This document shows, one piece after another, positions 44,181-53,338 of a stretch of 64,000 nucleotides of DNA; within the stretch, counting starts at the first letter, position 1; each line of letters begins with the position of its first letter. Source of the stretch: Alcaligenaceae bacterium (GTDB taxonomy: Bacteria; Pseudomonadota; Gammaproteobacteria; Burkholderiales; Burkholderiaceae_B); the NCBI GenBank assembly GCA_013416395.1, contig JACCEP010000002.1, positions 124,001 through 188,000 of the forward strand. Direction: 5' to 3'. The position numbers and the translations under genes were made by a program. The notes below the pieces were generated by a model. That model was not told the DNA's origin. It did not search any database and saw nothing but the letters and a program-made list of their open reading frames with translations.

Positions 44181-45554
44181 GTGGGAAAGAAGCACATCAA
44201 GAACGAACAGGGCGCGACACAGCGCCGTGATTTTCTCAAAACGGGATCACTGGTGGCTGGCGGCTTGCTGTTGCCTGTCGCGTCAGGAGGTGCGGCGTTT
44301 GCGCAGGGTAAAGAGTATCCCAAGCTGGGCAACTACCCCGACGGCGTGTCGGGCGACAAAGTCGTGGCCGGCCTTACGCTGGACCTGACAGGGCCTTATT
44401 CCGCCGAGGGTGCGGGTCAGAAACGTGGGTTTGAACTTGCCGCTGAAATGATTAACAACGGCGATGAGCGCGTAAAAAAAGTGTCGCCATTGACCAAACA
44501 GGGAATACTGGGCAAAAAGTTGGTGCTGGCTATTGGTGACGCCGAAACCAAACCCAATAGTGCCGTGCAGGCTGCCACGCGCTTTATCCGGCAAGATAAA
44601 GCCATGATGATTGCGGGCAGTGTGAGCAGTTCGGTAGCCATTGCCCTGCAAAACACCTGCGAGCGTGCCAAGACGCTTTATTTTCCAATTATCAGCGGCT
44701 CAAGCGACACCACGGGCAAAGACTGCCGTCGCTACGGCTTTCGACTTTGCCATCATGCCTACACGGCTGCAAAAGCCATTGCGCCTGTGCTGTCCAAAGA
44801 GTACGGCAAAGAAATGAAGGTGATTTATCTGGTGCCTGACTACAACTATGGGCATTCGATTCATGACCACATGCGTGAGTTTACAGAGGCTCAGGGCTGG
44901 ACCACGATTGATTCGGCGCAAATCCACCCGCTGGGCGCGACTGATTACAGCGCCTATATGCTCAACATCGCGAACAGCGGTGCAGATATTCTGATTAACC
45001 TGGATTATGGCGCTGACGCGGTTAACTCGGCCAAGCAGGCGCACCAGTTTGGCGTGCTTAAGAACATGAAGATGTGCGTGCCTTACATGCCCGCCTATAT
45101 GCTGGAAGAAGTGGGCCCCCAGATTATGCAGGGGGTACTGGGCACCATGGACTTCTGGTGGAGCGAGTCGCAGAAGAACGAGGTGGGCAAGGATTTTGTC
45201 GAAGCCTACGAGGCCAAGTTCAACGCCAAACCACGTGATCCCGAGCATAACGCCTATATGACCATGCTGTTATGGGCCGATGCCATCGAGCGCGCCGGCA
45301 CGTTTTACCCGGCGGCAGTGGTCGAGGCCCTGGAGGACGGCGTCAACAACAAACGTCCTCACACCATGGGCGGCGAGGTGTACTTTCGTGCCGAAGACCA
45401 CGACGGTGCAGCTGACTTCGTCGTCGTACGCGGCAAAAAACCTGATGAAATAAAAAACCCCGATGATCTGGTTGATGTGGTGGCCGTCGCAAATGGCGTA
45501 GATACATTGCCACCGGTGGGCTATGCCGGATGCAAGATGTCCTCGGCTGCATAG
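44181..45554 (+). CDS. Liv/amide-type ABC binding protein (importer 2), Tat-exported
   Basis: Periplasmic receptor, 457 aa, starting at GTG 44181 with AAGGAG at 44168-44173. The N-terminus carries a textbook twin-arginine motif, RRDFLK, then GSLVAGGLLLPVASGG. Mature part: KVVAGLTLDLTGPYSAEGAG, GSVSSSVAIALQ, GSSDTTGKDCRRYGFRLCHH, and DYNYGHSIHDHMREF, of the Peripla_BP_6 urea/amide receptor type. It heads the importer 2 operon. It is not closely similar to the importer 1 receptor beyond the family fold. Ligand unknown. Confidence 0.9.
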   Translation: MGKKHIKNEQGATQRRDFLKTGSLVAGGLLLPVASGGAAFAQGKEYPKLGNYPDGVSGDKVVAGLTLDLTGPYSAEGAGQKRGFELAAEMINNGDERVKKVSPLTKQGILGKKLVLAIGDAETKPNSAVQAATRFIRQDKAMMIAGSVSSSVAIALQNTCERAKTLYFPIISGSSDTTGKDCRRYGFRLCHHAYTAAKAIAPVLSKEYGKEMKVIYLVPDYNYGHSIHDHMREFTEAQGWTTIDSAQIHPLGATDYSAYMLNIANSGADILINLDYGADAVNSAKQAHQFGVLKNMKMCVPYMPAYMLEEVGPQIMQGVLGTMDFWWSESQKNEVGKDFVEAYEAKFNAKPRDPEHNAYMTMLLWADAIERAGTFYPAAVVEALEDGVNNKRPHTMGGEVYFRAEDHDGAADFVVVRGKKPDEIKNPDDLVDVVAVANGVDTLPPVGYAGCKMSSAA

Positions 45555-45606
45555 GGCCTGGGTTCCATCAAGCGTAATCAACCGATAAACAACGAGGGAG
45601 ACTGGC

Positions 45607-46482
45607 ATGCCTAGCCTTGGCCTTTTTATGTCCCAGATTTTTAACGGCCTCGCGCTGGGGGTGCTGCTCGCCCTCATCGCTGCAGGGCTCACCATTATTT
45701 ACGGCACACTGGGCGTTATCAACTTCGCCCATGGTGCCTTGTTCGTGGTGGGCGCCTATGCGGGGTTTTCCGTTTATACGGCAAGTGGCTCATTTTTGCT
45801 GAGTATTGCCGGTGGTGCGGTCGCCGCGATGTTAGTTGGGCTCATTATGGAGCGCGGACTGATCAAGCGGTTTTATCACAGGCCGGTGGAAGATCAGATA
45901 CTGGTCACCTTCGGCGTCAGTATTGTGATCGTAGAAATCATACGCGCCATTTTTGGCGGTGTTGGGCAGCGGGTGCCCGTTCCAACCTGGGGAGAAGGTG
46001 TGGTTGACTTGGGGTTTGTGGTGTACCCCCTGTACCGCATACAGATTCTCGGTATTGCTGCGGCTGCGCTTGGTCTGTGCTGGCTGGTTTTGTATCGCAC
46101 GCGACTGGGGCTCATCATACGTTCAGGTATTGAAGACGCCCTGATGACGCGTCTGTTGGGCATCAATATCCAGCGGGCCTTTCTCGTTGTCTTTGGCGTG
46201 GGTGCCGCCGCTGCGGGTTTTGCTGGGGTGATTTACGGGCCTATCGTATCCATCGTGCCCGACATGGGCTTTCGCGTGCTGATTCAGTCCTTTGTCGTGG
46301 TGGTGCTGGGTGGCGTCGGGTCGTTCCCGGGTGCGATTCTAGGCGGGCTGATCGCCGGTCAAATACTCAGCCTGACCTCGCTGTTCAATCCGGTTTATTC
46401 CGATGTCATGCTGTTTGCGGCAATGGCCGTCATTCTTATTTTGCGGCCGCAAGGTTTGCTTGGTGTGGAGGGCAGGGCATGA
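45607..46482 (+). CDS. livH: LivH-type ABC permease (importer 2)
   Basis: Membrane subunit, 291 aa. ATG 45607 is preceded by GAGGGAGA. LALIAAGLTIIYGTLGVINF, AHGALFVVGAYAG, RTRLGLIIRSGIEDALMTRL and GGVGSFPGAILGGLIAGQIL are LivH-type. It overlaps the fused livM-livG gene by 4 bases. Confidence 0.93.
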   Translation: MPSLGLFMSQIFNGLALGVLLALIAAGLTIIYGTLGVINFAHGALFVVGAYAGFSVYTASGSFLLSIAGGAVAAMLVGLIMERGLIKRFYHRPVEDQILVTFGVSIVIVEIIRAIFGGVGQRVPVPTWGEGVVDLGFVVYPLYRIQILGIAAAALGLCWLVLYRTRLGLIIRSGIEDALMTRLLGINIQRAFLVVFGVGAAAAGFAGVIYGPIVSIVPDMGFRVLIQSFVVVVLGGVGSFPGAILGGLIAGQILSLTSLFNPVYSDVMLFAAMAVILILRPQGLLGVEGRA

Positions 46483-48404
46483 GCCAGACTGATAATTCTG
46501 TCGCAATAGATCGTGGTGCGGGGGCTGCGGGCACCCCAGCCGAAACTACCCCTTCTGGCCGTGCCTACGGTGCCGCAGGGCTGCGGGCCCGTTACGCACT
46601 GGAGATGTTTACGGCCATGGTGCTTTGCGTGGCACCTTTTCTGGCGCCGCTCATCGGGGCGGGGCCTGATCTGCTTGGGCGTGTGCTGATATGGGGGCTG
46701 TTTGGCCTGGGCTTTGACCTGCTTTTCGGCTATGCAGGCCTGCTGTCGTTTGGCCAGGCCGCGTTTTATGGCACCGGAAGCTTTGTAACCGCTTACCTGC
46801 TGACTACGGGCATTATCTCGAACATGCTGCTGGCACTGGTGGTGGCGATGCTGATCTCATCGGTGCTGGCGGTCTTTATTGGCTACCTTACTCTGCGACG
46901 CAGTGGCATTTACTTTGCGATGAGTACGCTGGCCTTTGCCGAGATGATTTATTTTCTTGAGTTTGGCCCCTTGCGTGAATGGACGGGAGGCGAAAACGGC
47001 ATACCGGGCATACCTGAGCCCGTGCTTGACCTGGGTTTCTGGAGCTATACCATCGGGCCAGGCTGGCCGATGTACGTCTTTCTGGCTGTCGTGTTCTTTC
47101 TTGGTTTTGTTCTGGCCCGCCGCATTTCGCTTTCGCCGTTTGGCGTCATTCTTACGGCCATCAAGGGTAACCCCACTCGTGCCATGGCGGTCGGCCACAA
47201 AATACAGCGCTACAAGCTGGCGGTATTTGTGGTGGCGGCAGCCTATGGCGGTGTGGCCGGTGGCTTGCTGGGGCTGTTCCAGGGCTATATGCCGCCTGAT
47301 GCATTTAATCTGCATACTTCAGCCGAGCTGGTTATTCAGACCGTAATGGGTGGTGCAGGAACGCTGCTGGGGCCGCTGGTAGGCGCCATGATCTGGCTGT
47401 ACCTGTTTGAAGTGCTGCAGTTTGTGGATGCCGTCGGCCCATACTGGCGACTGATTCTCGGTGTTATTTTCGTTCTGCTGGTGACCTTGTTTGGTCGTGG
47501 TCTGTGCGGTGAGTTTGCCGCCTGGCGCCAGAAACGTCTGACGCGTCGTATGTCGCTTGCCGACAGCCCTGCAGGGCGCACGCCGGCGGCACATCATGGC
47601 CGTAATCTGCAATTGGCAATGCGGCCTGCTGTGGCGCTAACCCCGGGAATCCCGGTCCTTGAAGCCAAAAACATCGCCAAACACTATGGTGGGCTCAAGG
47701 CCGTAAAGGACGCGTCAATCTCCGTGCAGGAAGGTGAGCTTCGCGGCCTCATAGGCCCCAACGGTGCCGGCAAGTCTACGTTTTTCCGTATGCTGGCCGG
47801 TGAGATCGAGCCGACTTCGGGTGAGGTGCTGCTACGCGGTCAGAAAATTACCGGCATTGGCGTCACGCAAGTGTGTCAGCTCGGCATGAGCAAAAGCTAT
47901 CAGGTTAATGAGCTGTTTGACGCCTTGACTGTACGTCAGAACATCTTGATGTCGGTGCTGGGGCTGTCACGTGGCGCCTTCCGGTTTGATGCACTGTCCA
48001 GCCTGCATGGCAAGGGCCTGTACAACGATCAGGTCGAGGCAGCGCTGGCATTGGTAGAACTGACTGATAAAGCAGATACGCCTGTGCATGAGCTGTCATA
48101 CGGAGAAAAGCGTCGTGTCGAGATTGGGCTGGCGCTGGCCACCGGTGCCAACGTGCTGCTGCTCGACGAACCGCTTGCGGGCATGAGCCCGGAGGAGCGG
48201 GTGCACGCGGTGGCACTGTTAAAGAGCATACGCAAAGGACGCACGCTGCTGATCGTGGAGCACGATATGGATGCCATGTTCGAACTTGCCGATCGCATTA
48301 CCGTGCTCTATGACGGCAATTACCTGGCTGAAGGCACGCCGGCCGAAATCAAGGCCAATAAGGCAGTGCAAGAGGCATATCTTGGAGGCGTGGAAGAATC
48401 ATGA
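46479..48404 (+). CDS. LivM-LivG fusion: ABC permease plus ATPase (importer 2)
   Basis: 641 aa joining two subunits usually encoded apart. Residues 1 to about 355: LivM-type permease, with LFGYAGLLSFGQAAFYGTGS, RSGIYFAMSTLAFAEMIYFL and TGGENGIPGIPEP; residues about 356-390: basic linker (KRLTRRMSLADSPAGRTPA); residues about 390-641: LivG-type ATPase with GPNGAGKSTFFRML, LSYGEKRRVEIGLAL, VLLLDEPLAGMSPEE and LLIVEHDMDAMFELAD. An N-terminal Thr/Ala-rich stretch of about 30 residues precedes the first membrane segment. It overlaps livF by 4 bases. One polypeptide carrying channel half and ATPase fixes their stoichiometry. Confidence 0.93.
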   Translation: MSQTDNSVAIDRGAGAAGTPAETTPSGRAYGAAGLRARYALEMFTAMVLCVAPFLAPLIGAGPDLLGRVLIWGLFGLGFDLLFGYAGLLSFGQAAFYGTGSFVTAYLLTTGIISNMLLALVVAMLISSVLAVFIGYLTLRRSGIYFAMSTLAFAEMIYFLEFGPLREWTGGENGIPGIPEPVLDLGFWSYTIGPGWPMYVFLAVVFFLGFVLARRISLSPFGVILTAIKGNPTRAMAVGHKIQRYKLAVFVVAAAYGGVAGGLLGLFQGYMPPDAFNLHTSAELVIQTVMGGAGTLLGPLVGAMIWLYLFEVLQFVDAVGPYWRLILGVIFVLLVTLFGRGLCGEFAAWRQKRLTRRMSLADSPAGRTPAAHHGRNLQLAMRPAVALTPGIPVLEAKNIAKHYGGLKAVKDASISVQEGELRGLIGPNGAGKSTFFRMLAGEIEPTSGEVLLRGQKITGIGVTQVCQLGMSKSYQVNELFDALTVRQNILMSVLGLSRGAFRFDALSSLHGKGLYNDQVEAALALVELTDKADTPVHELSYGEKRRVEIGLALATGANVLLLDEPLAGMSPEERVHAVALLKSIRKGRTLLIVEHDMDAMFELADRITVLYDGNYLAEGTPAEIKANKAVQEAYLGGVEES

Positions 48405-49105
48405 GTCTGCTCGACGTTGATCGCATCAATACCTTTTACGGTGATTCACACATACTCTTCGATGTATCGCTTGAGGTAAGAGAAAACGAAGTCGTGGCGC
48501 TGCTCGGTCGCAATGGCGCAGGCAAGTCTACATTGCTTAAAACCATTGCCGGTGCGCTGTCGCCAAAGTCGGGCTCTATTGTTTTTGCTGGTGTGCCCAT
48601 AGACCGCATGCCGGCCCATCAAATTGCCCGGCTTGGTCTGCAACTGGTGCCTGAAGAACGCCGCGTGTTTGGCGGTATTACGGTGCATGAAAACCTGCAG
48701 CTTGCAGCCATGACGGCAAAGAAGCCGCTTAGCTTTAGCGAAATCTACCGCACGTTTCCGCGCCTGGACGAGCGCCGCAATAATAAGGGTAAGGCCTTGT
48801 CGGGGGGCGAGCAGCAAATGGTCGCCATCGCGCGGGCCATGATACGGGATGCCCAGCTGATTTTGCTCGATGAACCCTTTGAGGGGCTTGCACCTTTAAT
48901 TGTGCGTGATCTCATGAACGTGTGCCAAGACCTGGCAAAGCAGGGGCGAACTATTGTCGTGGTCGAGCAGAACGTGACGGCCGCGCTCAACATGGCTGAC
49001 CGATGCTATCTGTTGAACACAGGGCATATCGTGTTTGGCGGAACCTCAGCAGAGTTGCAGCAAAGGCCCGAGATTATGAATCGGTATCTGGGGGCGGCCG
49101 CGTAA
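48401..49105 (+). CDS. livF: LivF-type ABC ATPase (importer 2)
   Basis: 234 aa. Walker A GRNGAGKSTLLKTI, LVPEERRVFGGITVHENLQL, signature LSGGEQQMVAIARAM, Walker B LILLDEPFEGLAPL, then VVVEQNVTAALNMADRCYLL. Last gene of importer 2; acs follows after 31 bases, possibly on the same transcript. Part of this gene is repeated as the relic at 43678-43823. Confidence 0.93.
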   Translation: MSLLDVDRINTFYGDSHILFDVSLEVRENEVVALLGRNGAGKSTLLKTIAGALSPKSGSIVFAGVPIDRMPAHQIARLGLQLVPEERRVFGGITVHENLQLAAMTAKKPLSFSEIYRTFPRLDERRNNKGKALSGGEQQMVAIARAMIRDAQLILLDEPFEGLAPLIVRDLMNVCQDLAKQGRTIVVVEQNVTAALNMADRCYLLNTGHIVFGGTSAELQQRPEIMNRYLGAAA

Positions 49106-49136
49106 GCCATTTTTTGTTTAAGCAGGAGTGTTTGTC

Positions 49137-51116
49137 ATGTCGTCTACGATTGATTCCATTCTCGTTGAAAGCAGGGTTTTCATGCCTTCTGCAGAAACGG
49201 TTTCGAAAGCCCATATTTCGGGCATGAATGCCTATAAAGCGTTGTGCGCGGAGGCTGAGCAAGATCCCGATGCATTCTGGAGCAAGCTCGCTCGCGAGCA
49301 CCTTACCTGGCACAAACCGTTCAGCAAGGTGCTCGATGAGTCCAACGCACCGTTCTACACCTGGTTTGAAGACGGCGAGTTGAATGTTTCCGAAAACTGT
49401 CTTGATGTACATCTGAACAACGGCAACGCCGACAAGACAGCGCTTATCTTTGAGGCCGATGACGGCGCGGTGCAACGCGTTACGTTCCGTGAGCTGCTTG
49501 CCCGCGTATGCCGTATTGCCAACGGCATCAAGGCGCTGGGCTTTGGTAAGGGTGACCGGGCAATAATTTATATGCCCATGTCGATTGAGGTAATCGCCAC
49601 CATGCAAGCCTGCGCGCGTCTGGGGTTGACGCACTCCGTCGTGTTTGGCGGGTTCTCTGCCAAAAGCCTGCATCAACGTATTGTTGACGTGGGGGCCAGC
49701 CTGGTTATCACGGCCGACGCACAGATGCGTGGGGGCCGGGTCATACCGCTGAAAGCAGCCGTCGATGAGGCACTGGCGGGCGCGGGCAGTGAGGTGGTCA
49801 AAAAGGTAGTGGTGTACAGGCGCGCGGGCACCGACGTCGCGTGGGACGAAGCACGCGATGTCTGGTTGCACGATATTGAAGAAGGGCAGCCCGATACCTG
49901 CGATCCGGTTGCCGTCGAAGCCGAACACCCGCTGTTCATTCTTTATACCTCCGGCTCTACCGGCAAGCCCAAAGGCGTACAGCATGCCTCTGCCGGGTTT
50001 TTGCTGTGGGCGTCGGTAACGAGCAAATGGGTGTTTGATGCCAAGCCAGACGATGTGTTCTGGTGCACGGCCGACGTGGGCTGGGTTACAGGCCATTCTT
50101 ACATTGTTTATGGCACGATGGCAGCGGGCCTGACGCAGGTTGTATTTGAGGGCGTACCTACCTACCCCGATGCCGGTCGCTTCTGGCAAATGATAGAAAG
50201 ACACAAGGTCACGATCTTTTACACCGCACCGACGGCCATCCGGTCACTGATCAAGGCCTCGCAAGCCCACCCCGAAACGCATCCCGAGCGCTATGACTTG
50301 AGCAGCCTGCGTCTGCTGGGTTCAGTGGGCGAGCCCATTAACCCCGAGGCCTGGGTCTGGTACTACAACAACGTGGGTGGCGGGCGTTGTCCGGTTGTTG
50401 ATACCTGGTGGCAAACCGAAACCGGCGGGCACATTCTGACACCACTGCCGGGGGCCACACCGCTCAAACCCGGATCATGCACGCTTCCCTTGCCGGGTAT
50501 TTCAACCAGCGTAGTGGACGAGGCGGGCAATGAGGTGCCCGAAGGGCGTGGCGGCTTGCTCGTCATTAACCGGCCATGGCCAGCCATGATTCGCACGGTT
50601 TGGGGCGACCCGGACCGGTTCACCTCGGGCTATTTTCCGCCTGAACTGAAAGGAGCTTATCTGGCAGGCGACAATGCGCAGCGGGATAAAGATGGCTATT
50701 ACTGGATCATGGGTCGCACCGACGACGTGCTCAGTGTCTCAGGGCACCGACTGGGTGGCACCGAAATCGAATCGGCATTGGTTTCCCATGAGTTGGTGGC
50801 AGAAGCTGCCGTGGTCGGCCGCCCCGATGCAACCACCGGTGAAGCCATTGTGGCGTTCGTCATGCTGAAGCGGCCGGTACCCGAAGGTAAGGAAGCCGAA
50901 GACATTGCCGGCCAACTGCGCGATTGGGTGGCCCGCGAGGTTGGTGTCATTGCCAAACCACGCGATATCCGCTTTGGCAATAATCTGCCCAAGACGCGTT
51001 CGGGCAAGATTATGCGTCGACTCTTGCGTGTCGTAGCCGAAGGCAAGGAGGTCTTGCAAGACGTGTCGACACTTGAAAACCCAGACGTGCTCAAACAGTT
51101 TACTGGCGTGTACTAA
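49137..51116 (+). CDS. acs: Acetyl-CoA synthetase
   Basis: AMP-forming acetate activation, 659 aa from ATG 49137 with GGAG nine bases upstream. Marks: [78 protein letters not shown] and the C-terminal [14 protein letters not shown], whose Lys near residue 622 is the known acetylation-regulated residue in this family. It lies just after importer 2, which hints that the importer's ligand feeds acetate or a related short acid, but this is only positional. Confidence 0.97.
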   Translation: MSSTIDSILVESRVFMPSAETVSKAHISGMNAYKALCAEAEQDPDAFWSKLAREHLTWHKPFSKVLDESNAPFYTWFEDGELNVSENCLDVHLNNGNADKTALIFEADDGAVQRVTFRELLARVCRIANGIKALGFGKGDRAIIYMPMSIEVIATMQACARLGLTHSVVFGGFSAKSLHQRIVDVGASLVITADAQMRGGRVIPLKAAVDEALAGAGSEVVKKVVVYRRAGTDVAWDEARDVWLHDIEEGQPDTCDPVAVEAEHPLFILYTSGSTGKPKGVQHASAGFLLWASVTSKWVFDAKPDDVFWCTADVGWVTGHSYIVYGTMAAGLTQVVFEGVPTYPDAGRFWQMIERHKVTIFYTAPTAIRSLIKASQAHPETHPERYDLSSLRLLGSVGEPINPEAWVWYYNNVGGGRCPVVDTWWQTETGGHILTPLPGATPLKPGSCTLPLPGISTSVVDEAGNEVPEGRGGLLVINRPWPAMIRTVWGDPDRFTSGYFPPELKGAYLAGDNAQRDKDGYYWIMGRTDDVLSVSGHRLGGTEIESALVSHELVAEAAVVGRPDATTGEAIVAFVMLKRPVPEGKEAEDIAGQLRDWVAREVGVIAKPRDIRFGNNLPKTRSGKIMRRLLRVVAEGKEVLQDVSTLENPDVLKQFTGVY

Positions 51117-51372
51117 CTTGCAGCGGGGCAGGCACAACGTGAATGGCGCCGGCCCCCGAAAGCATGCACATGCTGCACCTTTCTACGGCATTGATATCCC
51201 CATGCGCCACACGGGTATAAGCCGAACACGCACTCAAACAAGGGGTTTTCCTGCATGGCGTTAGGCTGGGGTCTCTCTAGAATGATCATGCGGGTGTATT
51301 GCGGGTTGTTGTTTGTCGTCTTGATCAAGATGTAAATAAAGGCATTTGGTTTGAGGGGGATAAGTAGACAAC

Positions 51373-52152
51373 ATGCATCAAGCTCAGGCTCAGATAGGTA
51401 GCGGTGTTGAGGTGCACACCCCGCTGCTGGTGCGCGGTTTAAATCGCGATTTCGCCGACTCCACGATTTTGACGGAGCACGCCTATTCGCTGGGGCAGAT
51501 CAAGTTTGCCCAGAGCGGTGCCATGGTGGTGTCGAGCGCTGATGGCAACTGGGTTGTCGCGCCTACACGTGCGCTATGGCTGGCCCCTCATGTGCGCTAT
51601 CGCGTACGCATGATGGGTAAGGTGCAGCTGCGTTCAGTTTTCGTCAATGCAGAGGTAGCGCACCGCCTGCCCGCGCGCAGTTGTCTGCTGCCGGGCACAC
51701 CCCTGCTGCGCGAGATCGTGGCGGCCGTCACCATGGCGGCTAATGACGAGCAGCCTGGTCGTCGCATAGGGTTGTTGCTTGATCTATTGCTTGAAGAAAT
51801 CAATGAAGTGCCGGGTGCGCGCCTGCACCTGCCATCGCCGCGCGATTACAGGCTTGCAAATATCTGCACCTACATTCAAGAGCATCTTGATGACACCAAA
51901 AGCCTGAAAGACTGGGGACGGGAGCTTGGCTATGACCCACGCACACTGCATCGCCTGTTTCAGCACGAGCTGGGCATGTCATTTCTTAAATGGCGCGAGC
52001 ACGCAAAACTACTGGCGGCACTAGAGTGGCTAAATCAAGGACGACCCATACTCAATATTGCGCTTGACCTGGGCTACCAGACGCAAAGCGCGTTTACAGC
52101 CATGTTTCGACGCAACCTGGGCACGACGCCCAGTGAATTTTTGAAGGAATAG
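51373..52152 (+). CDS. AraC-family transcriptional regulator
   Basis: 259 aa. N-terminal cupin-like sensing domain (AMVVSSADGNWVVAPTRALWL, HVRYRVRMMGKVQLRSVFV, to about residue 150), then the double HTH of AraC proteins: LKDWGRELGYDPRTLHRLFQ and LNIALDLGYQTQSAFTAMFR. The latter and the sensor resemble the NimR type. A 256-base stretch upstream shows only the palindrome CTTGATCAAG at 51320-51329. Its targets are unknown; acs upstream is one candidate. Confidence 0.93.
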   Translation: MHQAQAQIGSGVEVHTPLLVRGLNRDFADSTILTEHAYSLGQIKFAQSGAMVVSSADGNWVVAPTRALWLAPHVRYRVRMMGKVQLRSVFVNAEVAHRLPARSCLLPGTPLLREIVAAVTMAANDEQPGRRIGLLLDLLLEEINEVPGARLHLPSPRDYRLANICTYIQEHLDDTKSLKDWGRELGYDPRTLHRLFQHELGMSFLKWREHAKLLAALEWLNQGRPILNIALDLGYQTQSAFTAMFRRNLGTTPSEFLKE

Positions 52153-52176
52153 GCCGCTGTCATTGTTCTTAAGTGC

Positions 52177-52205
52177 TTGTCATATTAAACAATTTTGTTT
52201 ATATT
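52177..52205 (+). promoter_or_regulatory. hicAB promoter with palindromic operator
   Basis: TTGTCA (52177-52182), 17 bases, then TATATT (52200-52205) give a near-consensus sigma-70 promoter. Inside the spacer and touching the -10 is TAAACA-ATTT-TGTTTA (52186-52201), a perfect 6-base-arm palindrome, well placed for autorepression by HicB. It lies about 35 bases before the hicA start. Confidence 0.75.
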
Positions 52206-52236
52206 TTAGAGGTGTTTAATCAATTAGCAAGGCGCG

Positions 52237-52413
52237 GTGAAGCAGAGCGAGTTCAAGCGGTGGCTCGCGTCTCAAGGGGTAACTTTCATCGAGGGTACCA
52301 ACCACACGAAAGCATACGTCAACGGAAGGCAAACCACCCTCCCAAGGCACCCAGGCAATGAGATACGGGAGCCACTCAGAAAGCTTATTATTAAGCAGCT
52401 GGGTTTGAAATAA
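52237..52413 (+). CDS. hicA: HicA toxin (mRNA interferase)
   Basis: 58 aa from GTG 52237; AAGG lies just upstream. The sequence MKQSEFKRWLASQGVTFIEG matches HicA closely, with the catalytic His in TNHTK and the C-terminal PRHPGNEIREPLRKLIIKQL. HicA is a double-stranded-RNA-binding-fold RNase that stops translation by cleaving mRNA; HicB neutralises it. It is separated from hicB by 51 bases. The fold and residue are intact, so the toxin is probably functional. Confidence 0.92.
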   Translation: MKQSEFKRWLASQGVTFIEGTNHTKAYVNGRQTTLPRHPGNEIREPLRKLIIKQLGLK

Positions 52414-52464
52414 ACAGCGGCCTGCCAGGGCTTAGGCTACGCAACGCTTGATCGCATAAATTTT

Positions 52465-52881
52465 ATGGCTCAATATCCAGCACATATACAATCTGATGGT
52501 GAAGGCTTTACGGTTTCCTTCCGTGACATTCCAGAAGCATTAACCTGTGGCGACACCCTGGCCGATGCAACCCTAATGGCTACAGATGCACTGCGCACTG
52601 CCATGGACTTCTACTTCGAAGACCGACGTTCAGTGCCAACCCCTTCTCCCGCAAAAAAAGGAGAAACACTCATTCAGTTGCCGGCAAGCGTTTGGGCAAA
52701 GGTTTTATTGCTTAATGAAATGCTCAGACAGGGGATTACACCCGCAGAGCTCGCCCGCCGACTGGGCACACGGCCCCAAGATGTAAATCGCATCGTTAAT
52801 CTTGGTCATGCCACCAAAATCGATACGATAGACGCAGCATTGGCCAGCCTTGGGCGCGAATTAGAAATCGCACTTAAGTAG
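52465..52881 (+). CDS. hicB: HicB antitoxin
   Basis: 138 aa. The N-terminal part is the degenerate RNase H-like HicB fold (YPAHIQSDGEGFTVSFRDIP, DTLADATLMATDALRTAMDF) that caps HicA; the C-terminal part carries an HTH (LLNEMLRQGITPAELARRLG then RPQDVNRIVNLGHATKIDTI) for operator binding. The DNA-binding end supports autoregulation at the palindrome near 52186. Start at ATG 52465 has a weak ribosome site. Confidence 0.93.
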   Translation: MAQYPAHIQSDGEGFTVSFRDIPEALTCGDTLADATLMATDALRTAMDFYFEDRRSVPTPSPAKKGETLIQLPASVWAKVLLLNEMLRQGITPAELARRLGTRPQDVNRIVNLGHATKIDTIDAALASLGRELEIALK

Positions 52882-52965
52882 GTGAGGGGGCTTTTTGCGC
52901 ATGCGTCCAGAACTGAAGTGTTCAGGCGGCCATTCTACGGCGCTAATAGCACTAGATAACAAACC

Positions 52966-53088
52966 ATGACGCCACTGTTCAATTGCGATGGGGTGTGGTG
53001 CCCCCTCGCGCAAGAGACGGGCTACTGCACCATTTGTTCTTGGCTGCCAGAAATTATAGACGCGCTAAAACCGCCGGAAGGCTTGTAA
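52966..53088 (+). CDS. Possible 40-aa Cys-rich ORF
   Basis: ATG 52966 to TAA 53086-53088 gives 40 aa (MTPLFNCDGVWCPLAQETGY, then CTICSWLPEIIDALKPPEGL). Four cysteines, two as CTIC, could bind metal, but no ribosome site is clear and no relatives are recognised. May be chance. It lies in the 316-base hicB-tRNA gap; nothing else was seen there besides the terminator. Confidence 0.25.
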   Translation: MTPLFNCDGVWCPLAQETGYCTICSWLPEIIDALKPPEGL

Positions 53089-53150
53089 ATCAGAAGGTTG
53101 CTTGCACTGATCAGGCTGGCTGGTAGGCAAGTCATTGCAAAGTGACCATG

Positions 53151-53188
53151 CAAAAAGAAACGGCCTTGCGAGAAAACCCGCAAGGCCG
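53151..53188 (-). terminator. Terminator of tRNA-Pro
   Basis: CGGCCTTGCG (53161-53170) and CGCAAGGCCG (53179-53188) form a perfect 10-bp stem with an 8-base loop. On the minus strand the stem is followed by TTTCTTTTTG, giving a good rho-independent terminator about 10 bases after the tRNA 3' end. Confidence 0.8.
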
Positions 53189-53197
53189 TAAATACTA

Positions 53198-53274
<77 letters not shown>

Positions 53275-53338
53275 ACTGAACAAGCCAAACAATATAACAC
53301 AAAAAATCTATCTGTGTGCGGCAGGCCACGCAATATCT

